In this document: positions 40,703 through 49,584 of the stretch, piece by piece
How the letters are laid out: each line of letters begins with the position of its first letter
Position numbering within the stretch: position 1 is the first letter of the stretch
Assembly (NCBI GenBank): GCA_039028635.1
Contig: JBCCHV010000023.1
Location: forward strand, 1 to 64,000
DNA: 64,000 bases
Source: Acidobacteriota bacterium
GTDB taxonomy: Bacteria > Acidobacteriota > Thermoanaerobaculia > Multivoradales > JBCCEF01
Direction of reading: 5' to 3'
The notes under the pieces: model-generated
Database searches by the model: none
Told to the model about the DNA's origin: nothing
The model's input: only the letters and a program-made list of their open reading frames with translations
Made by a program: the position numbers and the translations under genes

Positions 40703-41605
40703 ATGACTCCGACGTTGGAGCTGCGCCAGCTGCGCAAGACTTACCGCGACGTGGTCGCGGTGGACTCGGTTTCGCTCGCGGTGCCGGCGGGGACCATCTT
40801 TGGTCTCCTCGGGCCGAACGGAGCCGGCAAGACCACCACCATTCGCATGATCATGGACATCATCGCGCCGGACCGGGGCGAGATCTTGCTCGAGGGCCGA
40901 GCCCGCGGTCGAACCGATCTCAACCGGATCGGTTACCTGCCGGAGGAGCGCGGCCTCTATCGCAAGATGACGGTGCTCGATCACCTCGCCTTCCTCGGCG
41001 AGCTCAACGGGCTGCGGCGCGCCGACGGGCTGAAGCGCGGTGAGATCTGGCTCGAGCGTCTCGAGCTCGCCGAGTGGGGCAAGAAGAAGGTCGAAGAGCT
41101 TTCCAAGGGCATGCAGCAAAAAGTGCAGATCGCCGGCACGCTGCTCCACGAGCCCGCATTGGTGATTCTCGACGAGCCCTTCTCCGGCCTCGATCCGATC
41201 AACCAGGAGTTGTTCAAGGATCTGCTGGCAGAGTACAAGACCGAGGGCCGCACCATCGTTTTCTCGACCCACGTCATGGAACAGGCCGAGAAGCTCTGCG
41301 ATCACATCTGCCTGATCTCGCACGGCCGGGCGGTGCTCAGCGGCGAGCTGGCGACCCTCAAGCGGGAGCGCGGCGGCAATGCCTATCGCCTGCGGGCCGA
41401 TGGCGATCTGGCGCGCATCTCCGATCTCCCGGAGGTCGTGACCTCGGTGGTGGTGGCCGGCGAGGCGCGGATGCTGCTGGCAGCGGAGGCCCGGGGCTCC
41501 GACGTCCTGCCGCGACTGATGGAGTTCCTCACGGTTCACGAGTTCCGCAGTGAAGAGCCGGAGCTGGCGGACATCTTCGTCCAGGCGGTGCGCGATGCGG
41601 CGTGA
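40703..41605 (+). CDS. ABC exporter ATPase (NatA-like)
   Basis: 300 residues. Walker A GPNGAGKTTTIRM, signature LSKGMQQKVQIAGTLLH (a variant of LSGGQ), Walker B LVILDEPFSGLDP, and H-loop STHVMEQAEKL. The C-terminal DUF4162-like extension (about 225-300) is typical of NatA/CcmA-type ATPases that pair with two-domain permeases. Overlaps the permease gene by 11 bp. Confidence 0.9.
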   Translation: MTPTLELRQLRKTYRDVVAVDSVSLAVPAGTIFGLLGPNGAGKTTTIRMIMDIIAPDRGEILLEGRARGRTDLNRIGYLPEERGLYRKMTVLDHLAFLGELNGLRRADGLKRGEIWLERLELAEWGKKKVEELSKGMQQKVQIAGTLLHEPALVILDEPFSGLDPINQELFKDLLAEYKTEGRTIVFSTHVMEQAEKLCDHICLISHGRAVLSGELATLKRERGGNAYRLRADGDLARISDLPEVVTSVVVAGEARMLLAAEARGSDVLPRLMEFLTVHEFRSEEPELADIFVQAVRDAA

Positions 41606-42890
41606 TCGGGGGCCGAGCAAGGTCTGGGTGCTCGCCAAGCGGGAGTACCTGTCGCGCGTCAAATCGAAGGGCTTCTGGATCGGCACCTTGATCCTGCCGG
41701 TCTTCATGGCCGCCATGTTCGTCATTCCGGGCCTCATCCTGTCGCGCACCACCAGCGGTCAGCAGGTGGTGATGGTGGACGAGACCGGACGTATCGCCGA
41801 CTCGGTGGTCGACTACCTGAGCCGGCGGGCCGATCGCCGCGGCGATGAGCAGGCCGAGATCTCGCTCACCACCGAAGCGATCGCCGCCGATCGCGACGGC
41901 CAGCGTGCCGACCTCGACCGCCGGGTGCTGGCGGAGGAGATCGACGCCTGGGTGTGGGTGAGCGAGGAGAGCCTCGCCGACGATGCCGTCGAGTACCACG
42001 CCGAGAGTGTCTCCAACCTGCTCACCCAAGGGGTGATCGAAAACGCCATCGAGAGCGCCGTGCGCGAGATGCGCCTGGCCGATGCCGGCCTCGATCCCAA
42101 CCAGGTCGGCGACCTGATCCGCGGCGTCGAGCTCCAGACCCTGCGGGTCACCGAAGAGGGCAGCCGCGAAGAGGCCGGGGAGTCCGGATTCTTCCTCGCC
42201 TACGGCATGTTCTTCCTGCTCTACATCATCTTCCTGCTGTGGGGCCAACAGGTGCTGACCGGGGTGCTCGAGGAGAAGAGCTCGCGGATCGTCGAGGTGA
42301 TCGTTTCGACGGCCCGGCCACAGCAGCTCATGATGGGCAAGCTGGTCGGTATCGCCCTCGCCGGCCTGACTCAGCTGAGCGTCTGGCTGGGCACCATGAT
42401 GGTCGCCACGGCGCCGGGCATCGTCGCCTCCCTCGCCTTCCTGCCGGAAGACTTCTCGATCCCGGTGCTGACGCCGGCGGTGGCGCTCTACTTCGTGCTC
42501 TTCTTCATCCTCGGCTTCTTCGTCTATTCGTCCCTTTATGCCGCCGTCGGCTCGGCTTTCAACAACCTGCAGGAGGCCCAGCACCTGGCGGCGGTGCCGA
42601 TGATGTTCATCATCATGCCCTTCCTGGTCATCTTTCCGGTGATCAACGACCCCGACGGAGCCCTGGCGGTGGTGAGCTCTCTGATCCCGGTGTTTTCACC
42701 GCTTCTCATGCCGGTGCGGATCGCGGTCAAGATGCCGCCCTTCTGGCAGGTCGGACTGTCGCTGGTGTTGACCACCGCCTTCGTCGTCTTCATGACCTGG
42801 CTGTGCGGGCGGATCTATCGCGTCGGCATCCTGATGCACGGCAAGAAGCCCACCCTCGCCGAGATCTGGCGCTGGGTGCGCTACGCCTGA
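41595..42890 (+). CDS. ABC exporter permease (NatB-like, ABC-2 type)
   Basis: 431 residues. TM1 (GFWIGTLILPVFMAAMFVIP), then a ~145-residue extracytoplasmic loop with acidic helices, then about five TM segments (YGMFFLLYIIFLLWG, MMVATAPGIVASLAFLPE, VALYFVLFFILGFFVYS and others). VTEEGSREEAGESGFF and EEKSSRIVEVIVSTARPQQL match the NatB/YhaP-type permease. It exports an unknown substrate (ions, lipids or peptides). ATG 41595 gives an 11-bp overlap with the ATPase gene. Confidence 0.88.
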   Translation: MRRDRGPSKVWVLAKREYLSRVKSKGFWIGTLILPVFMAAMFVIPGLILSRTTSGQQVVMVDETGRIADSVVDYLSRRADRRGDEQAEISLTTEAIAADRDGQRADLDRRVLAEEIDAWVWVSEESLADDAVEYHAESVSNLLTQGVIENAIESAVREMRLADAGLDPNQVGDLIRGVELQTLRVTEEGSREEAGESGFFLAYGMFFLLYIIFLLWGQQVLTGVLEEKSSRIVEVIVSTARPQQLMMGKLVGIALAGLTQLSVWLGTMMVATAPGIVASLAFLPEDFSIPVLTPAVALYFVLFFILGFFVYSSLYAAVGSAFNNLQEAQHLAAVPMMFIIMPFLVIFPVINDPDGALAVVSSLIPVFSPLLMPVRIAVKMPPFWQVGLSLVLTTAFVVFMTWLCGRIYRVGILMHGKKPTLAEIWRWVRYA

Positions 42891-42898
42891 TGTCACCG

Positions 42899-42926
42899 GC
42901 CCGCCTCCGAGACGGAGGCGGGCTTT
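42899..42926 (+). terminator. Rho-independent terminator after the ABC permease
   Basis: GCCCGCCTCCG pairs with CGGAGGCGGGC around an AGA loop (11-bp stem, 42899-42923), followed by TTT. It lies 9 bp after the permease stop. Confidence 0.8.
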
Positions 42927-42993
42927 CGATCTCTGCTGATAGCCTCTCCTTTTATCCGGAATTAAGACCGGACTCCTTTGGATTTGGAGGGGC

Positions 42994-43554
42994 ATGAGCC
43001 TCGATCGCCGTCAAGTCGTTCGTCTCCTGGAGGATCCGGAGACCTCGCTCGAGGTCTTGGACGAAGCTTTACCCAAGGTCTACGACGAGATGCGCCGGCT
43101 GGCGTCATTCCTGCTACGCGGTGAGCGCTCCCATCACACCCTGAAAACGACGGAGCTGGTTCACGAGGCCTACCTGCGTCTGTTCGGCTGGAACCAGGAA
43201 ACCCTCAGCGATCGGCGGAAATTGTTCTCGACCGCCGCCATCGCCATGCGCCGAGTGCTGGTGGAGCACGCTCGCCGCCGCTCGGCCCAGAAGCGGATTC
43301 CCCCGGACCTGCAGGTGAACCTCGAGTCGGCCCGCCAGGTGGCGACCTCGACGGCCTCGGAGATGCTCGCCCTCGATCGTGCCCTCGATGCCCTGGCGAA
43401 GCTCAATGAGCGTCAAGCCCGCATCGTCGAGCTCAAGTACTTCGCCGGCCTGACCGAGCCCGAGGTGGCCAAAGTGCTCGAGCTGTCGCGCGCCACCGTG
43501 GCCCGCGACATGCGGGCCGCCAAGCTCTGGCTGCGGCGTGAGATGCGCTCTTGA
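42994..43554 (+). CDS. ECF-type RNA polymerase sigma factor
   Basis: 186 residues. Sigma region 2 (VYDEMRRLASFLLR, ELVHEAYLRLFG) and region 4 (LDALAKLNERQARIVELKYF, TEPEVAKVLELSRATVARDM) match the ECF subfamily (TIGR02999-like) common in Acidobacteriota and Planctomycetes, which is often coupled to serine/threonine kinases. GGAGG lies 5 bases before the ATG. The next gene, a kinase, starts in its stop codon. Confidence 0.9.
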   Translation: MSLDRRQVVRLLEDPETSLEVLDEALPKVYDEMRRLASFLLRGERSHHTLKTTELVHEAYLRLFGWNQETLSDRRKLFSTAAIAMRRVLVEHARRRSAQKRIPPDLQVNLESARQVATSTASEMLALDRALDALAKLNERQARIVELKYFAGLTEPEVAKVLELSRATVARDMRAAKLWLRREMRS

Positions 43555-46352
43555 CGGACGCCGCCGAACGGCATCAACAGATCTGTGACCTGGTCGAAGA
43601 GGTTCTCGCCCTCGAGTCCGCGGACCGCGAGACCTTTCTGCTCGCGCGCTGCGCCGGAGACCCGGAGCTGGCGGCCGAGGTGCGCTCGCTGCTGGCCGAG
43701 GAAGAGGCCCTTGTGGACGGGTTCCTCGAAGAGACCATCTTCGAGGGCGGAGCGATCCGCCGCCAGTCGCCGCAGGAGAAGCTGCGCCGGGGCCTCACCG
43801 AGCGCATCGGTCCTTTCCGCATTCTGCGCCTGTTGGGGGAAGGTGGCATGGGAACGGTGCTGCTGGCGGAGCAGGACGAGCCCTATCGGCGCCGTCTCGC
43901 CCTCAAGGTCGTCCACGGTCTGCGCACCGAGGGTCGCCGCAAGCGCTTCGTCGCCGAATGCCAGGCCCTGGCGCGCTTGAGCCACCCCAACATTGCCGCC
44001 CTCTACGAAGCCGGTACCCTCGACGATCCCCAGATGGGTCGCGTGCCCTATGTCGCCATGGAGTGGATCGACGGCGAGCCGATCACCGCCTGGTGCGACC
44101 GCCATCGGCTGCCCGTCGAAGCTCGGTTGCGGCTCTTCCAGGGAGCCTGCGCCGGCGTTCGTCACGCCCACGAGAAGGGCGTCCTGCACTGCGATCTCAA
44201 GCCCGCCAACATGCTGGTGACGGAGGTCGATGGTGAGCCCGTCGCCAAGATCATCGACTTCGGCATCGCCCGTGCCTTCGACGAGCCTCTGCTCGACGAG
44301 ACCCGCTTCACCCAGCTCGGCCTCGCCGGCTCGCCGGCCTTCATGAGCCCGGAGGCCCTCACCATCGAAGCCGGCGGCGATCTCGATACGCGCAGTGACG
44401 TCTACTCTCTGGGGCTGGTTCTCTACCGCCTGGTGTCCGGTTTTCTGCCCTTCGATCTGGCCCAGAAAACCCTCTGGACCTACGTCGAGCACCTGCGCGA
44501 CAACGATCCCCCGACCCTGCTGCGACGCTTCGAGCGGCTGTCCTCGGAAGAGCAAGAGGAGGTGGTCCGGCAGCGCCGTAGCTCGCGATCGATGCTGCGG
44601 CGCCAGCTCGGCGGCGATCTCAACGCGATCATTCTCAAGGCCATCGAGCGCAACCCCGGTCGCCGCTACGGCTCGCCGGCGGATTTCGCGGCGGACCTCG
44701 GCCGCTTTCTGCGGCGCGAGCCGGTGGAGGCGCGCGCGCCGTCCCTGCCCTATGTCACCTTGCGCTTCCTGCGGCGGCGCTGGAAGGGGGCCCTGGCGGT
44801 CACCCTCCTGGCCCTTGCTCTGGTGGTGGGTTTCGTCGCTCGAACCTTCGAGGCTCGGCGGGCCAACGCCGAGGCGGCGCGAGCGCAGCAGGAGGCGGCG
44901 CGCGCCCAAGCGGCGCTGCAAGACGCCGAAGAGCTGAGCGACTTTCTGGTCAACCTGTTCCGTATCGCCGATCCGGAACAGCGCGGCTCGGCGGCGACGG
45001 TGCTGGACCTTCTCGAGCAAGGAGTCGAGACCCTGCGGGTCGACCTTGCCACTCAGCCCGTCACGCGGGCGCGGTTTCTCCGCCGCATCGGCCAGATCTA
45101 CACCTCTCTGGCCCTTCTCGACCGAGCCGAAGCCTGCTTGCGCGAAGGCCTCGAGCTGCTGCCGGGAGACTCCGAGCAAGAGATCCAGGAGCGTGCCCGG
45201 GTGATGAGCGCCCTCGGCGTGGTGTTGCGCCGAACCGGGAGTACCGAGGAAGCGGAGGAGGTTCTCCGTCAGTCCCTCGAGCAGTGGGAGTCCCTCGATT
45301 CACCGCCGATCCTGGAGCTCGCCCAGGCCCTCAGCCATCTCGGCAACCTCTATTGGGCGACCAACCGGTCTGCCGAGGCCGAGGCGGCCCACCGCCGCGC
45401 GCTGGATCTTCGCACTCGCGAACCGTTCGATCCCAGCTCCCTCGGGGAATCCCACAACAACCTCGGCGTCATGTTGCGTACTGCCGGACGTTGGGAGGAA
45501 GCTCGCGAGCATCTGATCGAGGCCCAGCGGATTTACACCGAACTGCATGGTGGCGACCATCCGCAGACGATCGCCAGCCGCTACAACCGAGCCTTCGTCG
45601 AGCAACGTCTGGGGGGGTGGTCCGAAGCCCAGCAACTTTTGGAAAGCTCCTTCGAGCGGTGGAAGCAGCACTATGGCCTCCTCCATCCGCGGACGCTGAG
45701 TGCCTTTCGCTCTCTGATGATGTTCTACCGCGTCAGCGATCGTCAGAATCACGCCATTCGATTCGCCGAGGCACAGTTGGCCGAACTGCAGCTGGCCGAG
45801 GCGACCCCGAGGCAACGCAGCATCCTCTTGTTGTCCTATGCCATTGCGCGAACGGAAGCCGGCGATGTCGCGGCGGCGGGGCCGATCTTCGAGGAGTTGC
45901 TGGCGTCGAGCCGAGAGGAGCTGGGGCCCGAGAACAGAACCACCCTTCGGGACGAGAGCAACTTCGCTTGGTGGAAATGGCGCAACGGCGAGTACGCCGA
46001 GGCCGAGAGGATCTGGCGGTCGGTGATCGAGCGCCGCCGGGCGATCGGTGAGGATGACACGGTCGGCCGAGTGCTTTCCTATCTCGGAATCATGGCCAGG
46101 GAACAGGGGCGGCTCGCCGAGGCCGAGGAGCTCTTGCGAAGCTCCCTGGTGCTCTTGGATGCGGCTCCTGCGAGCGTTGCGAACGCCGACGCTGTCTTTG
46201 CCCTGGGCGAGCTCTTGGCCGTGAGCCGGCCTGCCGATGCGGAGTCGCTCCTGCGCCAGGCGGTCGAGCTGCGAACCGTTCTGCTGCCGCCGGGGCATCG
46301 AGACCTGCAGGAGGCGGAGGCGTCCCTGGCGCGACTCTCGGGAGCGCCCTAG
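43551..46352 (+). CDS. Serine/threonine protein kinase with C-terminal TPR repeats
   Basis: 933 residues from TTG 43551, which overlaps the ECF sigma stop (TTGA). Kinase domain: glycine loop LLGEGGMGTVLLAEQ, Lys in RRLALKVVHGL, catalytic loop HCDLKPANML (Cys214 replaces the usual Arg of HRD), DFG in IIDFGIARAF, and GSPAFMSPEAL. A TM segment near 417-437 (GALAVTLLALALVVGFVA) is followed by a coiled coil and about ten TPR-type repeats to the C-terminus, presumably outside the membrane. The sigma/kinase pair suggests phospho-control of transcription. Its stop codon uses TA of the repeat's target site and the first base of the element. Confidence 0.92.
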   Translation: MTDAAERHQQICDLVEEVLALESADRETFLLARCAGDPELAAEVRSLLAEEEALVDGFLEETIFEGGAIRRQSPQEKLRRGLTERIGPFRILRLLGEGGMGTVLLAEQDEPYRRRLALKVVHGLRTEGRRKRFVAECQALARLSHPNIAALYEAGTLDDPQMGRVPYVAMEWIDGEPITAWCDRHRLPVEARLRLFQGACAGVRHAHEKGVLHCDLKPANMLVTEVDGEPVAKIIDFGIARAFDEPLLDETRFTQLGLAGSPAFMSPEALTIEAGGDLDTRSDVYSLGLVLYRLVSGFLPFDLAQKTLWTYVEHLRDNDPPTLLRRFERLSSEEQEEVVRQRRSSRSMLRRQLGGDLNAIILKAIERNPGRRYGSPADFAADLGRFLRREPVEARAPSLPYVTLRFLRRRWKGALAVTLLALALVVGFVARTFEARRANAEAARAQQEAARAQAALQDAEELSDFLVNLFRIADPEQRGSAATVLDLLEQGVETLRVDLATQPVTRARFLRRIGQIYTSLALLDRAEACLREGLELLPGDSEQEIQERARVMSALGVVLRRTGSTEEAEEVLRQSLEQWESLDSPPILELAQALSHLGNLYWATNRSAEAEAAHRRALDLRTREPFDPSSLGESHNNLGVMLRTAGRWEEAREHLIEAQRIYTELHGGDHPQTIASRYNRAFVEQRLGGWSEAQQLLESSFERWKQHYGLLHPRTLSAFRSLMMFYRVSDRQNHAIRFAEAQLAELQLAEATPRQRSILLLSYAIARTEAGDVAAAGPIFEELLASSREELGPENRTTLRDESNFAWWKWRNGEYAEAERIWRSVIERRRAIGEDDTVGRVLSYLGIMAREQGRLAEAEELLRSSLVLLDAAPASVANADAVFALGELLAVSRPADAESLLRQAVELRTVLLPPGHRDLQEAEASLARLSGAP

Positions 46353-46560
46353 CAGGTTGCTGAAAAACTCATCGGCAACCTGCGACCGAGCCCAGAAGGG
46401 CTCAGCCGCCGCGACGGGAGAGGAGGCCCAAGAACCGCGCTTCTTGGGCCGGAGAGGGGCGCTCAGCCCGGGACGCGTAGTCAGGGGCGCGCAGCCCCTC
46501 TCGGAAAAAACAGCTAGCAGCGCTGGAAAAGTCGCGAAGCGGACTTTTTCAGCAGCCTGC
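46352..46560. mobile_element. Complete MITE-like element with TA flanks, five hairpins
   Basis: 209 bp with imperfect terminal inverted repeats: GCAGGTTGCTGAAAAACTC at the left and its partner GACTTTTTCAGCAGCCTGC at the right (2 mismatches). TA lies on both sides (46350-46351 and 46561-46562), as for Tc1/mariner-IS630-type insertion. Internal hairpins: GCAGGTTGC/GCAACCTGC, GAGCCC/GGGCTC, GGCCCAAGAA/TTCTTGGGCC, GAGAGGGGC/GCCCCTCTC interrupted by a 28-base insert, and AAAAGTC/GACTTTT. The right 149 bases match 1-121 except for the insert. No transposase is present. Confidence 0.8.
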
Positions 46561-47255
46561 TAACAGTCGCAGGCACAGTCGCGCCGCAAGAAATCGACGG
46601 CGCGACCATCGGGACCGAGCTCGACCTCACAACAGGCCTCGAGGGCGCCGGCGAGCATCGTCCGGGCGCGCTGGACGCGGGACTTGGCCCCCGACAAGGA
46701 AAGGCCCAGCCGGGTGGCGACTTCGCGTTGCTTGAGGCCTTCGAAATCGGCCAGGATCAGCGCCTGGCGATACTTCTCGGGCAGCTCCTCGGCCATCGGC
46801 CGCAACCAGCTCAGCACCTCCTCGTGGACGCTGTGGTCTCCCGGGAAGGTGGCGAAGGATCCCGGCTCGTCCGGCAGGCTCGCTGCGAGCTGATCGACCT
46901 CCTCCTCGCTCGTCGGTCGGCGGGCGCGGTAGAAGTCGGCGATGGTGCGTCGCGCGATGGTGAAGACCCAGGCCTCGGCGCGCTTTGCGTCGCGCAGGCC
47001 GGCGGCTCCCTGATGCAGGCGCAGCAGAACCTCCTGCACCACGTCGTCGGCGTCCTGCTCAGGCACTCGACGCGCCACGAAAGCCCGAAGCCCCTTCAGG
47101 AAGCGGTGCCAGCTCGGGTGATCGGGATCGGCGCTCATGGCGACAGGGTGTGGCTTCTTGGTGGGACTCGGCGGCCCGTTCGGTGGCGTCCGTCTGGGCT
47201 CGTCGGGACTCCGGTGGTCGAGAGGAATGCTATAGCGGGTCGAAGCGATGGCCAT
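46560..47255 (-). CDS. SigZ-like ECF sigma factor with cysteine-rich tail
   Basis: About 231 residues from ATG 47255, which has GAAGGAG just upstream; an internal ATG at 47138 has no binding site, so the longer form with a ~40-residue basic/proline-rich N-terminus is chosen. Region 2 reads RVPEQDADDVVQEVLLRLHQ; region 4 reads LPEKYRQALILADFEGLKQREVAT (split here at 20: LPEKYRQALILADFEGLKQR) with RLGLSLSGAKSRVQRAR. The end has five cysteines (EACCEVEL and RRDCACDC), as in SigZ-type factors, which could bind metal or act in redox sensing. Convergent with the kinase across the repeat, whose right end supplies its TAG. Confidence 0.85.
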   Translation of the reverse strand: MAIASTRYSIPLDHRSPDEPRRTPPNGPPSPTKKPHPVAMSADPDHPSWHRFLKGLRAFVARRVPEQDADDVVQEVLLRLHQGAAGLRDAKRAEAWVFTIARRTIADFYRARRPTSEEEVDQLAASLPDEPGSFATFPGDHSVHEEVLSWLRPMAEELPEKYRQALILADFEGLKQREVATRLGLSLSGAKSRVQRARTMLAGALEACCEVELGPDGRAVDFLRRDCACDC

Positions 47256-47510
47256 GGTTTCTCCTTCGTGAATGGCTTCCCTCTGGTAGTCGGAAGTGGC
47301 CGAAAAAGGACGCAAACCATCGCCCCGGGGGGACCGGAGCCGTGGGGTAGACTCCAGGAAGAGTCGCAACACTTCGAAATTTCAGCGGTTCTCACCGCGT
47401 TTGGTTGGTTGTCTTGGGGAGGCCTCTCGGGCACGCCGCTGTTTGGCGTCGAGATCCATCCACACCCTAGTCACTCCCCCGGGTTGATCGCCTCGAGATA
47501 GGAGGTTTCT

Positions 47511-48770
47511 ATGCCTGAGTGGTTGGCTTCTCCCTTGATCCAAGGCTTGGCAACGGTGGTTGCCGCTCTGATTGGCGCCGCCAGCGTCAAGTTTGGCTCG
47601 AGAGCCGACAGCCTTTCGCGCCGCCGACGTCTTTGGCCGTGGATCGTCGCGATCGTGCTGCTCGCTTTTGGAGCTGGGATCTTTTTCGATTGGTCCGTGG
47701 AATTTTGGAAGGACCGCTGGCTCGCCGAGCAAACCGCCGGTCAGCCAGGCGGGCTCCAGCTAATCAAAGATTATCCGGTCAGCAGTGTTTCGGGCTCCGG
47801 AGTCGTGGACCCCTGGCTGCCGAGGAACCAGCTCGAGGATCTCTTGATCGACGTTCCGGAGGGGAGCCTCGGGGGCAAGAGCCGTCCGGGAGAGGACGGT
47901 TCCCTGGAGATGTTCTTGCGACTCGAGAACTGGAGCGGTGATGCCTCCGAGCAGCCGCCCTACCAGGGCATTCGACATCCCAGTCCACCCGGCGATGCGC
48001 GTATCGTGACGGTGAGCGTGGGCATGCCGAGGACCCGCGGGAACCGAGGGGCCACGCTCAAAGTCTTCCTCGAGGGAATTCTGCGGGACAAGTACGGCAA
48101 GGAGTTGCGGGTGGCCAGCGAGCACGTTGCCCTCGAGGCGGATCGTTGGACCCCTCTCCGACTGACTCTGCCATCGGCCTTTGAGTGGACCGGTGTCTGC
48201 TCCGAGGAAGAGCTCGAGCTGATCGAGGTTTCGATCCTTGCCTGGAGCGAGGGAAAGGCCTTTGCCGGGCCGGTCTACGCCGACGATCTCCGCTTTTACG
48301 GGTTCGTCCCGGACAGTGCCCCTCGGCAGGTGCCGATGTTTCTCTGCCACGGAGTTCAACGTGATCTCAACGGTGTCGGCGCCTCACGGCGGGTCGCTGG
48401 GGACACGGTCGCGGCGCGCTATCGAGTGGCGCTCGAGGTGCTCCCGGTGACCGCTCCTGGAGTGCGGCCTGAGTGGTCGGTTCCTGGTGAGGTCGAGGAA
48501 GGGGCGATCTTCACCCTGCACGACGCCGAGCAGGACATCGCCCTCGGTCTCAAGCCCCGCGTCGAAGCGACGACCACGGAGGCCGGGGAGATCCGAGTGA
48601 CCTTCGAAGTCTTGACCATCCACCATCCTGAGAACGACGCCATCCGTCGTGTCATCAAGGCCGGCAAGACCACCGCTGTCGGCGACCGTCCGGCTTCCTT
48701 TCGGGCCCCCGATGGCGATGGCCAGTTACAGGTCAAGGTAACCTCCGTCACTCCCGTCATCGATCCGTGA
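47511..48770 (+). CDS. Hypothetical membrane-anchored protein
   Basis: 419 residues, not assigned to a family. The N-terminus has two hydrophobic segments (LIQGLATVVAALIGAASV; LWPWIVAIVLLAFGAGIFF) followed by a large domain, presumably extracytoplasmic. Around 100-260 there is a beta-rich stretch (GSLEMFLRLENWSG, KVFLEGILRDKYG, YADDLRFYGFVP) that resembles a carbohydrate-binding or jelly-roll fold by composition only. The C-terminal part (GDTVAARYRVALEVLPV, EIRVTFEVLTIHHPENDA) is also beta-rich. A perfect GATAGGAGG site lies 5 bases before the ATG. 255 bp separate it from the divergent sigma gene. Confidence 0.6.
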   Translation: MPEWLASPLIQGLATVVAALIGAASVKFGSRADSLSRRRRLWPWIVAIVLLAFGAGIFFDWSVEFWKDRWLAEQTAGQPGGLQLIKDYPVSSVSGSGVVDPWLPRNQLEDLLIDVPEGSLGGKSRPGEDGSLEMFLRLENWSGDASEQPPYQGIRHPSPPGDARIVTVSVGMPRTRGNRGATLKVFLEGILRDKYGKELRVASEHVALEADRWTPLRLTLPSAFEWTGVCSEEELELIEVSILAWSEGKAFAGPVYADDLRFYGFVPDSAPRQVPMFLCHGVQRDLNGVGASRRVAGDTVAARYRVALEVLPVTAPGVRPEWSVPGEVEEGAIFTLHDAEQDIALGLKPRVEATTTEAGEIRVTFEVLTIHHPENDAIRRVIKAGKTTAVGDRPASFRAPDGDGQLQVKVTSVTPVIDP

Positions 48771-48860
48771 TCGAAAGCCAACCGATCGGTCGGAACCCGC
48801 AGATCCTCGTTGCACCCCGCGTGCTTCCGGAGTGTTGCTTTGTCGAAAGGTCTTGTAAGC

Positions 48861-48889
48861 TTGACAGCTTAGGCTTTGGTTACTAAAAT
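48861..48889 (+). promoter_or_regulatory. Sigma70-type promoter upstream of the cysteine-rich exported protein
   Basis: TTGACA (48861-48866), a 17-bp spacer, then TAAAAT (48884-48889): -35 is perfect and -10 is 5 of 6. Transcription would start near 48896 and leave a ~160-nt leader before the ATG at 49058. The surrounding DNA (48771-49057) is AT-richer and has no gene. Confidence 0.7.
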
Positions 48890-49057
48890 TTCGGCGTTTT
48901 TGTGGTCTTAGCTGTTACGCCCATAGCGGAAGCGGCACCAATCAGGTACCAAGCTTCACGGGGGCGTCCTCGCCGGCGTCTCTTGCTGTGACTTTTTCTC
49001 GGTGCAGAAATTTGTACCCTCTTTGGGCGGGGAGCATGACGAAGAGAGGGAAGTTCT

Positions 49058-49570
49058 ATGAAGCACTATGCTCTGGCCTTGGCCATTGCGGGGGTCGCTC
49101 TGGTCGGCTCGCCGATGGCGGCCGAGGTCGCCCATGAGACTCATCAACAAGCCGAGCTCCGGCTCAGTGTTGGCGGAGAGCGCGGACTGGAAGAGTTCGT
49201 GGTGCGTGTGCCGGTGGGTTCACCGGCTCGCTATGAGCGCTATGGCGGTCCAACCCTCGAGCTGGTGCCCACCCTGCTTCGAGCATCTCCCGACAGCAAG
49301 CCCGTCATGAACGTCGAGGTCTACGAGGTTCTCGAGCTGGCCGGCTCACGCCAGCCCAACCTCCTCGGCGTGGTGTCGGCACAGCCCGGAAAGTCCCAAG
49401 CCATCCCAGGTGCTGGCGGTCTGATCGCCCTCGAGGGGGCTCGGCTGGTTGCAGTTCCCGGACCTGATGATTCTGATTTTCGCCCTCGGAATTGCTGTAT
49501 TTCTTGTGGCGATAATATGTTGTGTGGAGGATCCGTCGATACGTCGTGCGGTTCCTGCGACGTTCGGTGA
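49058..49570 (+). CDS. Exported protein with C-terminal cysteine-rich tail
   Basis: 170 residues. Signal peptide (ALALAIAGVALVGSPMAAEV), a central beta-rich region with no family I recognise, and a C-terminal stretch from residue 145 with six cysteines (NCCISCGDNMLCGG and TSCGSCDVR). The tail pattern CCxxC(x)5CGG(x)5CGSC could bind a metal, form disulfides, or be a processing/maturation region as in ribosomal peptides; nothing proves any of these. AGGGAAG precedes the ATG. Not on a transcript with the peptide exporter as far as seen. Confidence 0.65.
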   Translation: MKHYALALAIAGVALVGSPMAAEVAHETHQQAELRLSVGGERGLEEFVVRVPVGSPARYERYGGPTLELVPTLLRASPDSKPVMNVEVYEVLELAGSRQPNLLGVVSAQPGKSQAIPGAGGLIALEGARLVAVPGPDDSDFRPRNCCISCGDNMLCGGSVDTSCGSCDVR

Positions 49571-49584
49571 GGAGATCCCGTCCC

